The notes under the pieces: generated by a model
What the model saw: only the letters and a program-made list of their open reading frames with translations
Database searches by the model: none
Told to the model about the DNA's origin: nothing
Source: Aurantiochytrium sp. KH105
Lineage: Eukaryota > Sar > Bigyra > Thraustochytrida > Thraustochytriidae
NCBI GenBank assembly: GCA_003116975.1
Contig: BGKB01000261.1
Location: forward strand, 1-51,900
Reading direction: 5' to 3'
DNA length: 51,900 bases
Translations under genes and position numbers: made by a program
Part shown: one piece after another, positions 39,291 through 49,655 of the stretch
Numbering within the stretch: position 1 is the stretch's first letter
Layout of the letters: each line of letters begins with the position of its first letter

Positions 39291-42200
39291 ACCACCTGTG
39301 TGCTGCATTGGGTCCAAATTCTGGGCCGAACCAGACTGCGCCGTCTCTGCGCGGTCTTCTCGCTCGGATTGGCTCGCTTGCGATGACTGCTGAGAAGTTG
39401 ACGAAGACGAGGTCACTGCTGGCGCCGCAGATGATCCCGTGCTCTTGCCAAAGCCGCCAAACACAGACGAGGACCCAAAGCCACCACTCGATGGCTTTGT
39501 GGACCCAAAGCCAGATGCGGGCGCACCAAATGCAGACTTGGAGAACGCGGATGAGGACGTTGACCCAAATCCTGACGATGCACCGAATCCAGGAGACGAG
39601 GTCGACGACGTGCCAAAGCCCGAAGACGCACCCACGGACTTTCCAGCAGTCCCCTGTGCACCGCCAAACCCAGAGGAAGTTGAAGTAGACGAGGAAGACC
39701 CGAACTGACCAAACGATGTCGTCGATGGTTTGAATGTGGATGCCCCAAATGAAGATTCGGGAAAACCTGAGGCCTTGCCTGAGGTTGACTCGGAGCCCGA
39801 GGCCCGTTTTCCAAAAGCCCCGAATCCGCCCGAGGTCACTCCCGCGCCGAAGCCAGGCCGAGAGCCCGTTGACGATACGCTCGCCGACGAACTGGACGAT
39901 GAAGGCTGCTGCACGTCATCCTTCTTGTCGGGCTGCCGCGCACCCTTGCCAAAGGCAGCAGCGGCCTGGTTACTCGTCGTTCCAAACCTCTTTGCACGAG
40001 CGGCAATGCGATCCTCGTCGCTTGGCGCCCCAGTTGCCGATGCCGAGGTACTTGCGGACGCCTCATTTTGGCCTGCTGCGGCGGCAGCCTTGGCCTTGGT
40101 GATGGACTGTTTACCCCCGGCGCCAGCGGCAGGCTTGCCGCCAAACACAGTGCCTTGTGACTGCTGCTGCAGCTGCTTCTTTTGCAAGAGGCGAGCTTTC
40201 ATTTCTGCAATCCTGACCTGAAGACCCTCTTTGCCCTTTGCATCGGCGGCGGCAGCAGACGTAGCCGCTGCCGAGGCAGACGAGCCACCTGAGGCCTCAC
40301 TGCTTGAGCGCAGTTTCTTGGTCGGCGGATCTGCGTTGCCGGCAGTGCCAGAGAGCATCTTGCCTTGGGCAGGAGACGTACCTCCACTCGAAGCTGCAGC
40401 GGAGTCATTCGTCGGGTCCTTCGGGCTAAAAGCAGGCGCGTCAGCATTAAGCTCACGCTTCCGTTTGCTCTGCTGGAGGTTGCTGTCTGCTGCTGCTGCC
40501 GCGGCTGGCGGCTGAGCAACGTTGCTGGCTGACGTGGAAGAAGAGGAGGGTGCTTGTTGCGCAGCTTGCCGAAGCTTTGAGATGAGATCATCCTTCTCCT
40601 TGAGTTGCTTCTCGAGTGCACTCACTGCAGCGCGTGAGGAGGCAAGGTCAGGGCCCGCAGAAGGCGAGGCCGACGAGGAAGCCTTGGCCTGCTTCAGTTC
40701 CTCGGCCTTACTCTCGAGCTGTTTGTTGAGTGAAGCAATCTCCTCATTCTTCTTCTCGATCTCCTTGCCCTTGTTCTGGGCGTCACTTCGATGTTTAATA
40801 GCCAAGTCCCGGATCTTGATTCGTTTCGTCTCCGAGTCGGCATGCGCCTTTTCTGCGTTGGCCTTGGCAGCACTAGCTTGCTCGAGCTCGACGCGCAGCT
40901 TGCCGCTCTCGGTGCGGGCCTGTTCCAAGTCGGTACGGAGTTTCGCCATTGCGTTGTTGAGACGCTTTTGCTCTGCGACAGCCTTCTGATGATCAGCGGG
41001 ATCAATCTTGTCTCCAAAGCGCTGCATAAGACCGTTGTACCGCTCCTTGAGCGCCGCGCACTCTTTCTCCAGGGCTGCCTTGTCAGCTTCCAAAGCGACA
41101 ATGCGCGAGTCCTGCTTTGACTTCTCTGACGACGACGGCATCAGCTTGGCCTCAAGTTCGGCAATACGTTCCTCGGCGCGCTCTCGCGCGCGCTGATTGT
41201 CCTGGGCCTCCTGCTGCAAGAGAACGTTGACTTTGCGCAACATCGTGGTGTCTTGATCGGCAGCCTGCAATCTGCGAAGCTCTGTGAGCGAGACCGCGCG
41301 ACCTTCCTCGCCAAGACGTTGCACCTCTTTTTGCAGACGTTCCTTTGTGACCTTGAGGTCCTCCTTGGTACGCGCAAGGTCTTGTTGGGCGCGCGACAGC
41401 TCGAGGGAAATCTCCTCGGCCTCGACAAGCTTACGATCACGTTGCCGCTGGGCGATCTGGAGAAGTTCTCGCAGCCTTTGCACTTCGGCGTCCGTCTTGC
41501 TTTCTTCCGACGAAGCCGTAGCGTCGCCCTGCTGATCGGCGGACTTCTCGGCGAGGGCGCCGGAACTTTGCGCCTCGCGGATTCGGGCATTGAGTTGGTC
41601 AATTTGGCCACTCAAAAGCTTGTTCTGACGGCTGTACTCGGCAACCTCGGTCGAGGCGCGGGAGCGTTGGTCCTCGAGAGCCAGGCGGTGTTCTTCCGCG
41701 GCCTTGCGCGCAGCTTCGAGGGAGCTCTTGAGGCCTTCCACCTCGCTGACAGCTTTGTGAGCCTGCTCCTTGGCGTCCTTGGCCTCTTGGCGCGCAGCAT
41801 CGAGCTCGCGCTTGGCTTGCGCGTGCAGCTGAAGCTCGCGGTCGTAGGTGGTCTTGGCGTCTTCCGCGGCTTGGCGTTGACGCTTGGCCTCCGCTTCCGC
41901 TGTTGCTTGCAGCGCCTGCGCAGAACGGAGCTTGCTTGCCGCCTCGGCGGAAGCAGCCGTTGCCTCCTCTGCAGTCTTTTGCAGGCTTTCTACCTTGGCG
42001 GTGAGTTCTGCCGTGCGCTTCGACGCCTCTTGCGTGGCGGTCTCGAGCTGCGCGGCAAGTGAGCTGCGCTCGCGCTCCAAGTTGGCAACTGCTTCCTCCT
42101 TTTCCCGCTTCATCTTGTCGCTCGCCTCGCTGAGCTTGTTAAGAGCCTTTTCGTTCTCGGCGGCGATCGCGCGGTAAGTCTCCACGTCCTTGGTACGCGC

Positions 42201-45104
42201 CTCAAGATCGCGTTGCAGCGCAGTGAGCCGGTCGCTCTGGCCATTGGTAGACGCGCTCGCCGATGAGGAGGATGCCGATTCGGCAGGGGTCGCGGCGGCG
42301 CCCCGTGTTCGCAAAAGCTCGCGCAGATCCTTGAGCTGGTCCTCGAGCGCCTTCTCGCGGACAGTTGCAGCTTCAAGCGAGGCCTTGGCCTCTGCCGCCT
42401 GAGCGTTAGCGTCGCGCATTGCATCTTCGGCACGCGTGCGCGCACTCTCAAGCGTCTTGACTCGCTCCGAAAGCTCAATGCTGGAGGTCATGGCGCCTTG
42501 GCGCTCGTCGCTGGAATTAGCGCGCAAATTCTCAAGGAGCTCCTCGAGACGATCGTTCTCCTTGGAGAGCCGCTTGTTCGCTGCGGAAAGCTCTGCAACG
42601 CGGCCTTCTTCCATGCTGCTGTAAGCGTCGAGCATCTTGCGCTGCGTGTTGAGCTGCTCGTGAAGACGCTCGTTTTGCTGCCGCAAAAAGTCCATCTCCG
42701 CTTCCTTTGTGGCGCGACTCGCCTCCCACTGCGAGCGCTCCTCCTCGAAGCGGTTCACCTGGTCGCGTAGCTCGGTAAGCTGCTCGCTGCTGGACGAGTT
42801 TGCCTTGAACGAATCCATGAGCTGCTGCGTGACACTTTGATGGGACTCTCGGGCCCGCGCGAGATCGCTTCGCAGATCCTCAATGTACCGCTCGAGAGAC
42901 TCGACCTGTTTGGTGGCCGAAGCAAGATCTGCCTTGCTCTCGATCGCTTCTGCGCGCGCCTTGGAAAGCTCATTTCGCCGCTCGTCAAGCTGGTCCTGAA
43001 GAGCCTTGGTGTCCTTACGCATCTCTTCCCTGAACTCGGCATATTCCCGTTTGATCGCAGCCGCAGCGGCTGCGTCTGCCCGAGCGGGGCTCTGAAGCGA
43101 CATGGGTGTCCCCGCCGCGATGGAGCCGGGCGTGGCTGCAGAACCTCCATGCATGGGCGTGGCTGGGTTCTTGCCCGGGGTTCCCGCCACGGACTTGGCC
43201 GGGGTGGGTGCCTGGCCATCCTTGAGAAGAGCCACACCTTGACCGACAGATGCTGCGCTTGGTACGCCGTCTTGCAAAAGGCCGGTCTCGAGTGCCTGCT
43301 GGTTGCTTTGCATGCAGAGGGTGCGGTACATGTTGCGCTGCATCACAATGGCGCGGACCACGGCTTCTTGACGCTTGCGATCCTCACGACTACGCTCGAG
43401 TTCTTCCTGGCTTTCGCGCAACACCTGCTCAGTGGCATCGTTGACGCGTTCCTGCAATTTAGCTTCAGCTTCTTCCTGCTGGATGACAAGATCGCGCACG
43501 ACGGCTAGGAGCTTCATGTGCTTCTCCTGGAGCTCATCAATGCCACTGTACGTGGCAAGCTCCTGCGACACGAGATCCGCGGCAGTGGAGTTACCGCCAA
43601 GTTTGCTGAGGTAGCCCGTAGCCCGAGGGGGCGCCACCAGCGGGCTCGGGGCAGCGCGGCCATTCCGAGCTTCCTGTTGCGCCCGCAAGAGCTGGCGTAC
43701 TTGGCGCGTGAGGTCAGATACCTGCTGCTGAGTCTTTGCCAGAGCATCCTCTGCACGATCGCGATGACGGTTCGAGGAGGAAAGTGCGTCGCGAAGACGG
43801 GCACTCTCTTCCATGCTTTCGCTGAGTGCGTAGCTAAGGCGTTCGAGCTCCTCGACCTGGCGAGCGTGCTGGTCATGCAAGTCCTTGACGCGAGGCGCCG
43901 TATGCTCCATATCTTCGAGAATGCGCGCCAAATGGCCCTTGAGACGGGCGATTTCGTCCTGGTCCGCGTGGTGCTCCTGGCGGGCCTTTTCAAGCTCGGT
44001 AAAGGCTGCCGTGAGCGAGATGCCGCGTTTCGCGAGTTCTTCGGTAGCAGCAGTTTGTGAAAGATCACCGATGCGGAGAATCTCCTCCGTTTTGCGCCTG
44101 ACGTCCTCATCCTTTGCATTTCGGGCATCTTCGGCGGCCTTGAGCTCATTTTCGTGCTGAGTTTGGAGGTCGGCAATGTTCTTGGCATGATCGGCACGAA
44201 GTGACTCGAGACGCTCGATCTGCGCATGAATGATATTTTCCTTTTCGGCATCGTACTGACTAATTCGCGTTTCGAGAGCCTCGATACGTTCTTCGTCCTC
44301 CTTCATGAGACGGGCACGCTCTTCATTGATTTCGCTTTGTTTGCGCGCAAACTCTTCGGTAGCTTCATACTTTTCCCGGAGACTGAGCAGCTCGTTGGCA
44401 TGAGACCGTTGCAGCTCTGTGATTTCGGCCGCCTTGGCGTCAATCTGCTCGTTTAGCTCAATAATACGTTTCTCCTTTGCTGCAGCGACCTCATTGGCGT
44501 TGCCGAGACGAATGTCGGACTCGTGCGAGGCCGAGGCCTGCGAGGTACGCAGATCGCGAATCTCTTCCGCCCGTTCATCGAGCATGGCACGGAGCCATTT
44601 GATCTCGCGCTCCTTGAGCTCCATTTTGCGTTCCCACAACGAGACTTCTTCCTTGGCAAGTTTGGACTCGTCCTGCGTGCGGGCCTCCTCGGTTTCAAGG
44701 GAGCGCTTTTGCTGTTCAAGATAGCGAGCGTTGAGGCTTTCGAGCTCCTCGCGAAGCTGGGTGGTGCTGGTCCGCATACGATGGGCAACCTCGTCGGCAG
44801 CATCAGCGCGACGCGTCGCGCGGTCGAGCTGATTCTTGAGGTCCGCATTTTCCACGCGGAGTTGGTTCACCTGCGACTCGAGCGAGCGCACCTTTTCACC
44901 GAGCTCTGCGGCCTGCGAGCCTTGGCGTGCTTGTGCCTGCAGCCTGGCGTTTTCTTCGCGGAGCGCGGCTGTCGCTGCAGACTGCTCTTCGGCCTGGGCC
45001 TCGAGCTTGGCCAGGGCCTCTTCTGCCTTAGTCACAATCCACGAGGTGGCGGCGTCATCCTTTTGCGCCTTTTCGCGCTCCTCGTCGCTGAGAAACCCGG
45101 CCAT
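38793..45104 (-). CDS. TPR/Mlp-type nuclear-basket protein with FG repeats and acidic tail
   Basis: 2103 residues from an ATG in strong context (GACATGGCC). TPR (Mlp1/2, plant NUA) forms the nuclear basket filaments. Residues 1-1700 are almost continuous coiled coil. Family-like elements are the VSLWERKMELKEREIKWLRAML segment (155-176) and, near residue 1365, the RYNGLMQRFGDKIDPADHQKAV segment typical of TPR/Mlp. Residues about 1560-1750 are Ser/Ala-rich with an NLS-like KRKRE. Residues about 1750-1892 hold some fifteen FG dipeptides (GFG, AFG, SFG types) in Ser/Thr/Gly-rich sequence. The last ~160 residues are nearly all Asp/Glu with a few Asn/Gly. Human and yeast TPR proteins have an acidic tail but, as far as known, no FG region; this combination is unusual. 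Other coiled-coil proteins (golgins, myosin-like) are less likely because of the FG part. Confidence 0.8.
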   Translation of the reverse strand: MAGFLSDEEREKAQKDDAATSWIVTKAEEALAKLEAQAEEQSAATAALREENARLQAQARQGSQAAELGEKVRSLESQVNQLRVENADLKNQLDRATRRADAADEVAHRMRTSTTQLREELESLNARYLEQQKRSLETEEARTQDESKLAKEEVSLWERKMELKEREIKWLRAMLDERAEEIRDLRTSQASASHESDIRLGNANEVAAAKEKRIIELNEQIDAKAAEITELQRSHANELLSLREKYEATEEFARKQSEINEERARLMKEDEERIEALETRISQYDAEKENIIHAQIERLESLRADHAKNIADLQTQHENELKAAEDARNAKDEDVRRKTEEILRIGDLSQTAATEELAKRGISLTAAFTELEKARQEHHADQDEIARLKGHLARILEDMEHTAPRVKDLHDQHARQVEELERLSYALSESMEESARLRDALSSSNRHRDRAEDALAKTQQQVSDLTRQVRQLLRAQQEARNGRAAPSPLVAPPRATGYLSKLGGNSTAADLVSQELATYSGIDELQEKHMKLLAVVRDLVIQQEEAEAKLQERVNDATEQVLRESQEELERSREDRKRQEAVVRAIVMQRNMYRTLCMQSNQQALETGLLQDGVPSAASVGQGVALLKDGQAPTPAKSVAGTPGKNPATPMHGGSAATPGSIAAGTPMSLQSPARADAAAAAAIKREYAEFREEMRKDTKALQDQLDERRNELSKARAEAIESKADLASATKQVESLERYIEDLRSDLARARESHQSVTQQLMDSFKANSSSSEQLTELRDQVNRFEEERSQWEASRATKEAEMDFLRQQNERLHEQLNTQRKMLDAYSSMEEGRVAELSAANKRLSKENDRLEELLENLRANSSDERQGAMTSSIELSERVKTLESARTRAEDAMRDANAQAAEAKASLEAATVREKALEDQLKDLRELLRTRGAAATPAESASSSSASASTNGQSDRLTALQRDLEARTKDVETYRAIAAENEKALNKLSEASDKMKREKEEAVANLERERSSLAAQLETATQEASKRTAELTAKVESLQKTAEEATAASAEAASKLRSAQALQATAEAEAKRQRQAAEDAKTTYDRELQLHAQAKRELDAARQEAKDAKEQAHKAVSEVEGLKSSLEAARKAAEEHRLALEDQRSRASTEVAEYSRQNKLLSGQIDQLNARIREAQSSGALAEKSADQQGDATASSEESKTDAEVQRLRELLQIAQRQRDRKLVEAEEISLELSRAQQDLARTKEDLKVTKERLQKEVQRLGEEGRAVSLTELRRLQAADQDTTMLRKVNVLLQQEAQDNQRARERAEERIAELEAKLMPSSSEKSKQDSRIVALEADKAALEKECAALKERYNGLMQRFGDKIDPADHQKAVAEQKRLNNAMAKLRTDLEQARTESGKLRVELEQASAAKANAEKAHADSETKRIKIRDLAIKHRSDAQNKGKEIEKKNEEIASLNKQLESKAEELKQAKASSSASPSAGPDLASSRAAVSALEKQLKEKDDLISKLRQAAQQAPSSSSTSASNVAQPPAAAAAADSNLQQSKRKRELNADAPAFSPKDPTNDSAAASSGGTSPAQGKMLSGTAGNADPPTKKLRSSSEASGGSSASAAATSAAAADAKGKEGLQVRIAEMKARLLQKKQLQQQSQGTVFGGKPAAGAGGKQSITKAKAAAAAGQNEASASTSASATGAPSDEDRIAARAKRFGTTSNQAAAAFGKGARQPDKKDDVQQPSSSSSSASVSSTGSRPGFGAGVTSGGFGAFGKRASGSESTSGKASGFPESSFGASTFKPSTTSFGQFGSSSSTSTSSGFGGAQGTAGKSVGASSGFGTSSTSSPGFGASSGFGSTSSSAFSKSAFGAPASGFGSTKPSSGGFGSSSVFGGFGKSTGSSAAPAVTSSSSTSQQSSQASQSEREDRAETAQSGSAQNLDPMQHTGGQQQQGDNSLPAAADDGDENVGDGDGDGGDYDDEQVHIGGNVNQNNDDDDDDDDDDGAVDDENVDHAAAGGNGDNNDEENDQKVGDDVDDEDEDYNNVAHISHRNDDDGNDDDDEEEEEGEEEEEEDEEEEDDDDDDGDDGNGDEVDDDDDDDDDDDGYDDVILVE
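39430..39860 (-). repeat. FG-repeat region of the TPR-type protein
   Basis: About fifteen FG dipeptides in some 140 residues, in spacers rich in Ser, Thr, Gly and Ala. Three more FG (AAAFGKG, VFGGKP, KRFGTT) lie just upstream. This matches the FxFG/GLFG-poor, SAFG/GFGS-type cohesive FG sequences of nucleoporins. Confidence 0.85.
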
Positions 45105-45634
45105 GTCGCCGCGCGAGCGCTCGCGCGCGCCGAGAAAACCGAAGGCGAGAGAAGGGAGGAAAAAAAAATCCAAAACCAACCGCGGGTGGGCGCTCTCGCG
45201 CGCTTGCCCCGCCTCGCACGCGCGCGGGCGGCGTGCGGGGGGGACGCGGGCGCGACGAGGCGCGCAAGCGGGCGCGGCCCCTTCGGCCGGCCTGCCTCCT
45301 CCTGCGCTGTGCGGCGCAGCGAGGCGCGGCGCGGCGCGACGCGACGCGCGCTCTGCTCGTCGGGCGTCTGACGGCGAGCGGCTGTCGTTTGACGTTTGTT
45401 TTTTTCGAATTTTTTCGAATTTTTTAGCTTTTGGTTTTTTTTTTTTGGTTGGTTTTGAATTTCCGAAGGGCCGCAGCGCAAGGCGCCATAGTGCACTGGC
45501 GGCGCGCCAACCTTAACTTGTAGAGGCTCGCGGCAAGTCGATTATAGCCTCATCCTACTCTCGCCTAGGTTGCAAGCAGAGTAGAGCAGAGCAAAGCAAA
45601 GCAAAGCAAAGCAAAGCAAAACTGCAGCGCGACC
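45105..45634. promoter_or_regulatory. Divergent intergenic region between the TPR-type and OSGEPL1 genes
   Basis: 530 bp. Contains GC-rich GGCGCGGC/GCGACGC runs (about 45310-45350), a T-rich block (45395-45455, with AATTTTTTCGAATTTTTT) and the GCAAA array immediately before the OSGEPL1 start. It must hold both promoters. Confidence 0.45.
45591..45620 (+). repeat. GCAAA pentanucleotide array, six copies
   Basis: Six perfect units end 14 bp before the OSGEPL1 start codon, so they are probably in its 5' UTR. Confidence 0.9.
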
Positions 45635-47059
45635 ATGCTGCTGCTCCGGGGCGTCCGTGGCGGCGCGCGTGCGGCCACGCGACGGCGCGCGCGACCCGCC
45701 TGGGGTGGAGACGGGGTTTCTGTGCTCTGCAGGCGGCCGCTCTGCTCATCGCAAGCGAGCGACGCTCGTGTCGACGCAGTCACACGCGGAGATGAAGTCG
45801 AGGACAATGGCAGGGACGGTGGTGGCATTGTGGTGGTAGGTGTCGAGACCAGCTGCGACGACACGGGCGTGGGCGTGCTACGCGTACGCCAAAGGTCTCA
45901 CAGGGCAGCGAAAAAGACGGGTGTCGGCATCGAAGCAGAAGTGCTGGCCAATGTCGTGTCCTCACAATTTGAAATTCATCGCGAGTACGGCGGCATCGTC
46001 CCAAGACTCGCGGCCAGGGCGCACGAAGCGAACCTGCCGCTCGTCGTGGAGCAGGCGCTCGAGCAGGCAAAGTTGTCTTGGAAAGAGGTGGATGCAATTG
46101 CAGTGACGACGGGACCTGGGCTGTCGCCGTGCCTTTGGGCGGGCATTCGCGCGGCCGAGGACTACGCAGCACAGCATGCTGTCCCTGTCGTCGCTGTGAA
46201 TCATCTCGAGGGCCACGCGCTGATACCGCGGCTCTTTGAAGACTCGCCAGCGGCTTTTCCCTTTTTGACTCTGATCGCTTCAGGTGGGCATACGCTGCTT
46301 GTGCATGTGAATGGCGTGCGAGACTACACGCTAGTGGCGCAGTCCCTGGATGACGCAATTGGCGAATGCTTCGACAAGGTCGCAAGAGTCATGGGGTGTG
46401 ACGGTAGCGTTTCGGGCCATCCGGGCAAGGAGGTTGAGCGATTAGCTGCGCAAGGAAACCCGGAAGCCATTCCGTTTCGTGTCCCGCTGACAAGATCACA
46501 CAATGTGCGCTCGTGTGACTTTTCCTTTTCTGGATTAAAGTCTGCGGTGAGGCGCTACGTTGGGCAACGAAACGCTGAACCCTTGAGTGCCGCGGAAATG
46601 GCCGATGTTGCCGCGGGTTTCCAGCATGCCGCGCTGACGCATTTGGAAAATTCCACGAGGCGGGCTCTCGTGTTTTCAGGATGCAGAATGGAACCGGCGC
46701 ATCTCGAAAAAGTGGACGTCTCGATGCGACGCAAGTACAACAAGGACGTGGCGCGAATGCCGGATGAGCCTTTGAGTGCCCGCCCGCCCCGATCGTTGGT
46801 CGTTTCGGGCGGAGTTGCTTCGAACGCAGCTCTGCGTCAGCGTTTGGAGCGTCTTGCGAACTGCTTTGGGATTCCTTTGCATGTTCCTCCGCCGCGCCTT
46901 TGCACGGACAATGGCGTCATGATTGCTTGGGCTGGCGCCGAGCTCGTTGCAGCGGGTCCAGGAAGAACTTTGGCGGATTTGCGCTCTCACGCGGACACTC
47001 TAGCGGCGCTCCCTCGCTGGCCATTGAATACTATGTCGAGTGTGCATGCGTCAACATAG
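45635..47059 (+). CDS. OSGEPL1: Mitochondrial tRNA N6-adenosine threonylcarbamoyltransferase (OSGEPL1/Qri7)
   Basis: 474 residues. Transfers the threonylcarbamoyl group to A37 of ANN-decoding tRNAs; the TsaD/Kae1 family member of mitochondria. Residues 1-45 are rich in Arg and Ala without acids, a likely presequence. The ASKHA fold starts VVGVETSCDDTGVGV (E71-T77). Metal ligands are in HLEGH (190-194). Nucleotide-binding motifs are SGGHT (216-220), GGVASN (392-397) and CTDNGVM (D425). SLDDAIGECFDKVAR is the family's substrate-side helix. An insertion of about 30 residues (FSGCRMEPAHLEKVDVSMRRKYNKDV) occurs before GGVASN. Closer to Qri7/OSGEPL1 than to cytosolic Kae1, as it keeps bacterial TsaD-like spacing and a targeting leader. 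Complete. Confidence 0.94.
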   Translation: MLLLRGVRGGARAATRRRARPAWGGDGVSVLCRRPLCSSQASDARVDAVTRGDEVEDNGRDGGGIVVVGVETSCDDTGVGVLRVRQRSHRAAKKTGVGIEAEVLANVVSSQFEIHREYGGIVPRLAARAHEANLPLVVEQALEQAKLSWKEVDAIAVTTGPGLSPCLWAGIRAAEDYAAQHAVPVVAVNHLEGHALIPRLFEDSPAAFPFLTLIASGGHTLLVHVNGVRDYTLVAQSLDDAIGECFDKVARVMGCDGSVSGHPGKEVERLAAQGNPEAIPFRVPLTRSHNVRSCDFSFSGLKSAVRRYVGQRNAEPLSAAEMADVAAGFQHAALTHLENSTRRALVFSGCRMEPAHLEKVDVSMRRKYNKDVARMPDEPLSARPPRSLVVSGGVASNAALRQRLERLANCFGIPLHVPPPRLCTDNGVMIAWAGAELVAAGPGRTLADLRSHADTLAALPRWPLNTMSSVHAST

Positions 47060-47316
47060 TGAGATGTTCTATGAGACCGTTTTAGTTGGTAAAGGAAGAT
47101 CCAAGCTTCCGCGTCGCAGTCGGTGACCCCCCTCCTCACACAAAAGAAAAGCATGAGGAGAAGTCAAGTTTTCATTCACATCAAGAAGAAAATGAACGAA
47201 AGAAACGCCAACTTTATAATTTATCCATGTTCTTCGCCTCTCGTTGTATTCGTGAATGTTTGCGAGCGAACAAGGGAACAAACATTCGAGGTCAGATTGA
47301 TTAACGCTTGCGCGAT

Positions 47317-48147
47317 TTATGCCATCGTCATGCCTTGCTGATTTGACTGCTGCGGCTTGCCCTCGGGGACGTGCTGGTAGTTGCCATCCGAGGGGCGCGT
47401 GCGGCAAGCAAGGTGGCAAGAGAGGATACAGGCAATGAAGAGAACGCCACCAAAGACAACGAGGGCAACACCCGCAGGCCAAATGTAGTCGCGCATGTAG
47501 TTTGCGGCCTCCGTCTGGAACTCCTTGAGGCCCTCTCCGGTGGCAGCGTTGCTCGTTGGGCACCACTCGAGCTCGCCGCCGCTCTGAAAGGTGGAGCAGG
47601 TGTCGGCATCGAGGCTCGCGCCAGCTGCGAAGCTGTCTTGGCTAAAGTAGCAGTACTGGTCCGCCTCGTCAACAGTGTTTGGGACATCCGGGCAACCCTC
47701 AATGCTGGGCGTGAGCTGGCTGCAGCAGGTGTTGTAGACACCAGCAACGTAGTCATAGAGGTACTGTTTGGAGTTGCCAATGCCACCCTCGAGGTCGAGC
47801 ACCGCGGTGTCGCGGATGTCCTCAAGGTAGCCCGTGTAAACCATAATGAAGGCGCCAGCCACAATAAGCACAATCGCGAAGAAGAGCTGGATGGTACCGG
47901 TGAGGCCGAGGAGGCACTTGCTCTCGGTGAGGGTGATGCAGAAGCCGATGGCGGCAATAATGGCGATCACAGCGCCCACGGCGATCGCGACATAGTTGGC
48001 CCAGGCCGGGTACTGGTCTCCAAAGATGTCCTGGCGGCCTCTGTTATACTCGACGACCAGAAAGATGCCGATCGCAAGCACGCCGAGGCCCACCAAGAGC
48101 ACCAGGGCATTGAAGAGGACCAGAAGGCCCTTGCTGCAGGACGCCAT
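47317..48147 (-). CDS. Tetraspanin family protein (copy 1)
   Basis: 276 residues from the ATG at 48145-48147 (ACAATGGCG); open frame upstream to 48327 is Arg/Gly-rich and was not used. Four membrane segments: about 9-32, 50-71, 80-104 and 222-248. The large outer loop (105-221) has C141-C142 (the tetraspanin CCG motif is present only as CC-S) and further Cys at 152, 166, 184 and 196. Cys near the inner membrane face (C4, C70, C78, C240, C244, C248) could be palmitoylated. The C-terminal tail is short and Gln-rich. Tetraspanins organise membrane microdomains. The loop begins with DLEGGIGNSKQYLYDYVAG and resembles the second tetraspanin at 49919-50761. Convergent with OSGEPL1. Confidence 0.88.
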   Translation of the reverse strand: MASCSKGLLVLFNALVLLVGLGVLAIGIFLVVEYNRGRQDIFGDQYPAWANYVAIAVGAVIAIIAAIGFCITLTESKCLLGLTGTIQLFFAIVLIVAGAFIMVYTGYLEDIRDTAVLDLEGGIGNSKQYLYDYVAGVYNTCCSQLTPSIEGCPDVPNTVDEADQYCYFSQDSFAAGASLDADTCSTFQSGGELEWCPTSNAATGEGLKEFQTEAANYMRDYIWPAGVALVVFGGVLFIACILSCHLACRTRPSDGNYQHVPEGKPQQSNQQGMTMA

Positions 48148-49621
48148 TGTCCTTGCCTCCTCTCGCTTCTTCCCGCCGCCAGCCGCCTCCCTCTTGCGCT
48201 TGGTCCTCTCTTCGCGTCTCCGTTCTCCCGGCGCGGCAGTCGGATCTGGGCCGCCGGCAGCTGGCTGTTGCAGTTTTGCTGCCGGGTCTGCCGTCTGTCT
48301 GTCTGCTTGCCTCTCTCTGCCTGCCACTGGCCGCAGCGCCGCTTCGCTCCGAGCGACTCTCGCTGCTCTCCTAGCGTTCGCTCTCCCTCACAGCGTCAGC
48401 CTGCTGGCTGACGGTCAGGCAGCCGGCCAGTCACGGCCCCGCCCTGCCCGCCGCCCTGCCTCCACTGCCGCCGCGAAGCTCACAACGCGGCGCGGCACGG
48501 GCCCTCCGCGCCTGCGCTCGCTCCCGCCGCGCCCGCGGGGCCCGCCCGAGGCCGCGCCCGACCTTGCCCGCGCTCGCCCGCGCCGAGCGCGTCCGTCGGG
48601 CTTCGCGGCCGGGCTGCGCGGCCGGGACGCGCGGCCGAGGGGCGGGGACATGGCCCCCTCAAGCGCGCCGCGGCAGCAGCAGCATGGCAACGACAGGACC
48701 GACAAGATACGATACGACGGATACTCGCACTCGCCGCCGCTGCCGCCGCCGCGGCTGCCCGCCTGCCGCCACGGCCGCCATGGCCGCTGCCAGCGCGTCG
48801 CCGCGGCCCTCGAGACGGCGCGGCCCCGCGCCGTTGAGTCCCGGCGCTCCAGCTTGCGCGCCGCGACCCCGCGGACCGGGGCCGCGCGGCTGGCTGGCTA
48901 CAGTGGGACGCGGGCGGCGAGTGGCCGCAGGGTTAATCTAATCATTAATCGCGGTGTCGCGCAGGAATCTTGCCCGCAGCGGTCGTGCGCGGCCGAGGCG
49001 CCATGGTCGAGATGGGGCGGCACGCAGACGGCGGCCGCGCATCATCGTCGGTGGGGAGCCAGCGACAGAGGCAGGCGAGGTTAGGTGGGTTTGTTGGCGC
49101 TGGGCTGGCCAGAGCTGCACGAACGCGGGTCGGAGGCCGCAGTCGAGTCGCGATCGGCCGGCCGGTCGTGTTAGCGCACTTGACCCTAACAACCAAGCAT
49201 GAGTGGGTGAGTGGGGGAGATCATGACGATGTTGAACGAAAGCAAGGCTCGGGGCCCAGTCAGCACAGAACGATGGCAACTTTTGGAGAACGAGAAAGCC
49301 GGCCCGCCATTGTCCATCGAACATTTTGCCTCCAGTAGTGGCCTCATCAGCTGTGCTGCTGCAGGTAATCTGCCATCCGATGTCTCTGTCCAACGGCAGG
49401 CAGCAGCAGCTGCAGCTGTCGGTGTAGCCAAACGCTTGTAAGCCCAGAAGATGTCGCAACTATTGCAAACGCTGGCTACTGCAGTGCCCTTGTCCGTAGC
49501 CCCTGCGGCGCGGGCGCGGAGTTAACTTATCACTGAAAAGTCCCTTTTTCCGTCGCCACCGAAAGAGAACCAGTGGACGACAGACAATTTAACTAGCGGC
49601 AGCGTTTGCGACCGCGGACCA

Positions 49622-49655
<34 letters not shown>

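Noticed and set aside
47371..49084. Two + strand frames of about 350 residues over and beyond tetraspanin copy 1
   Set aside because: Overlap the tetraspanin antisense and continue into GC-rich low-complexity sequence; no domain seen.
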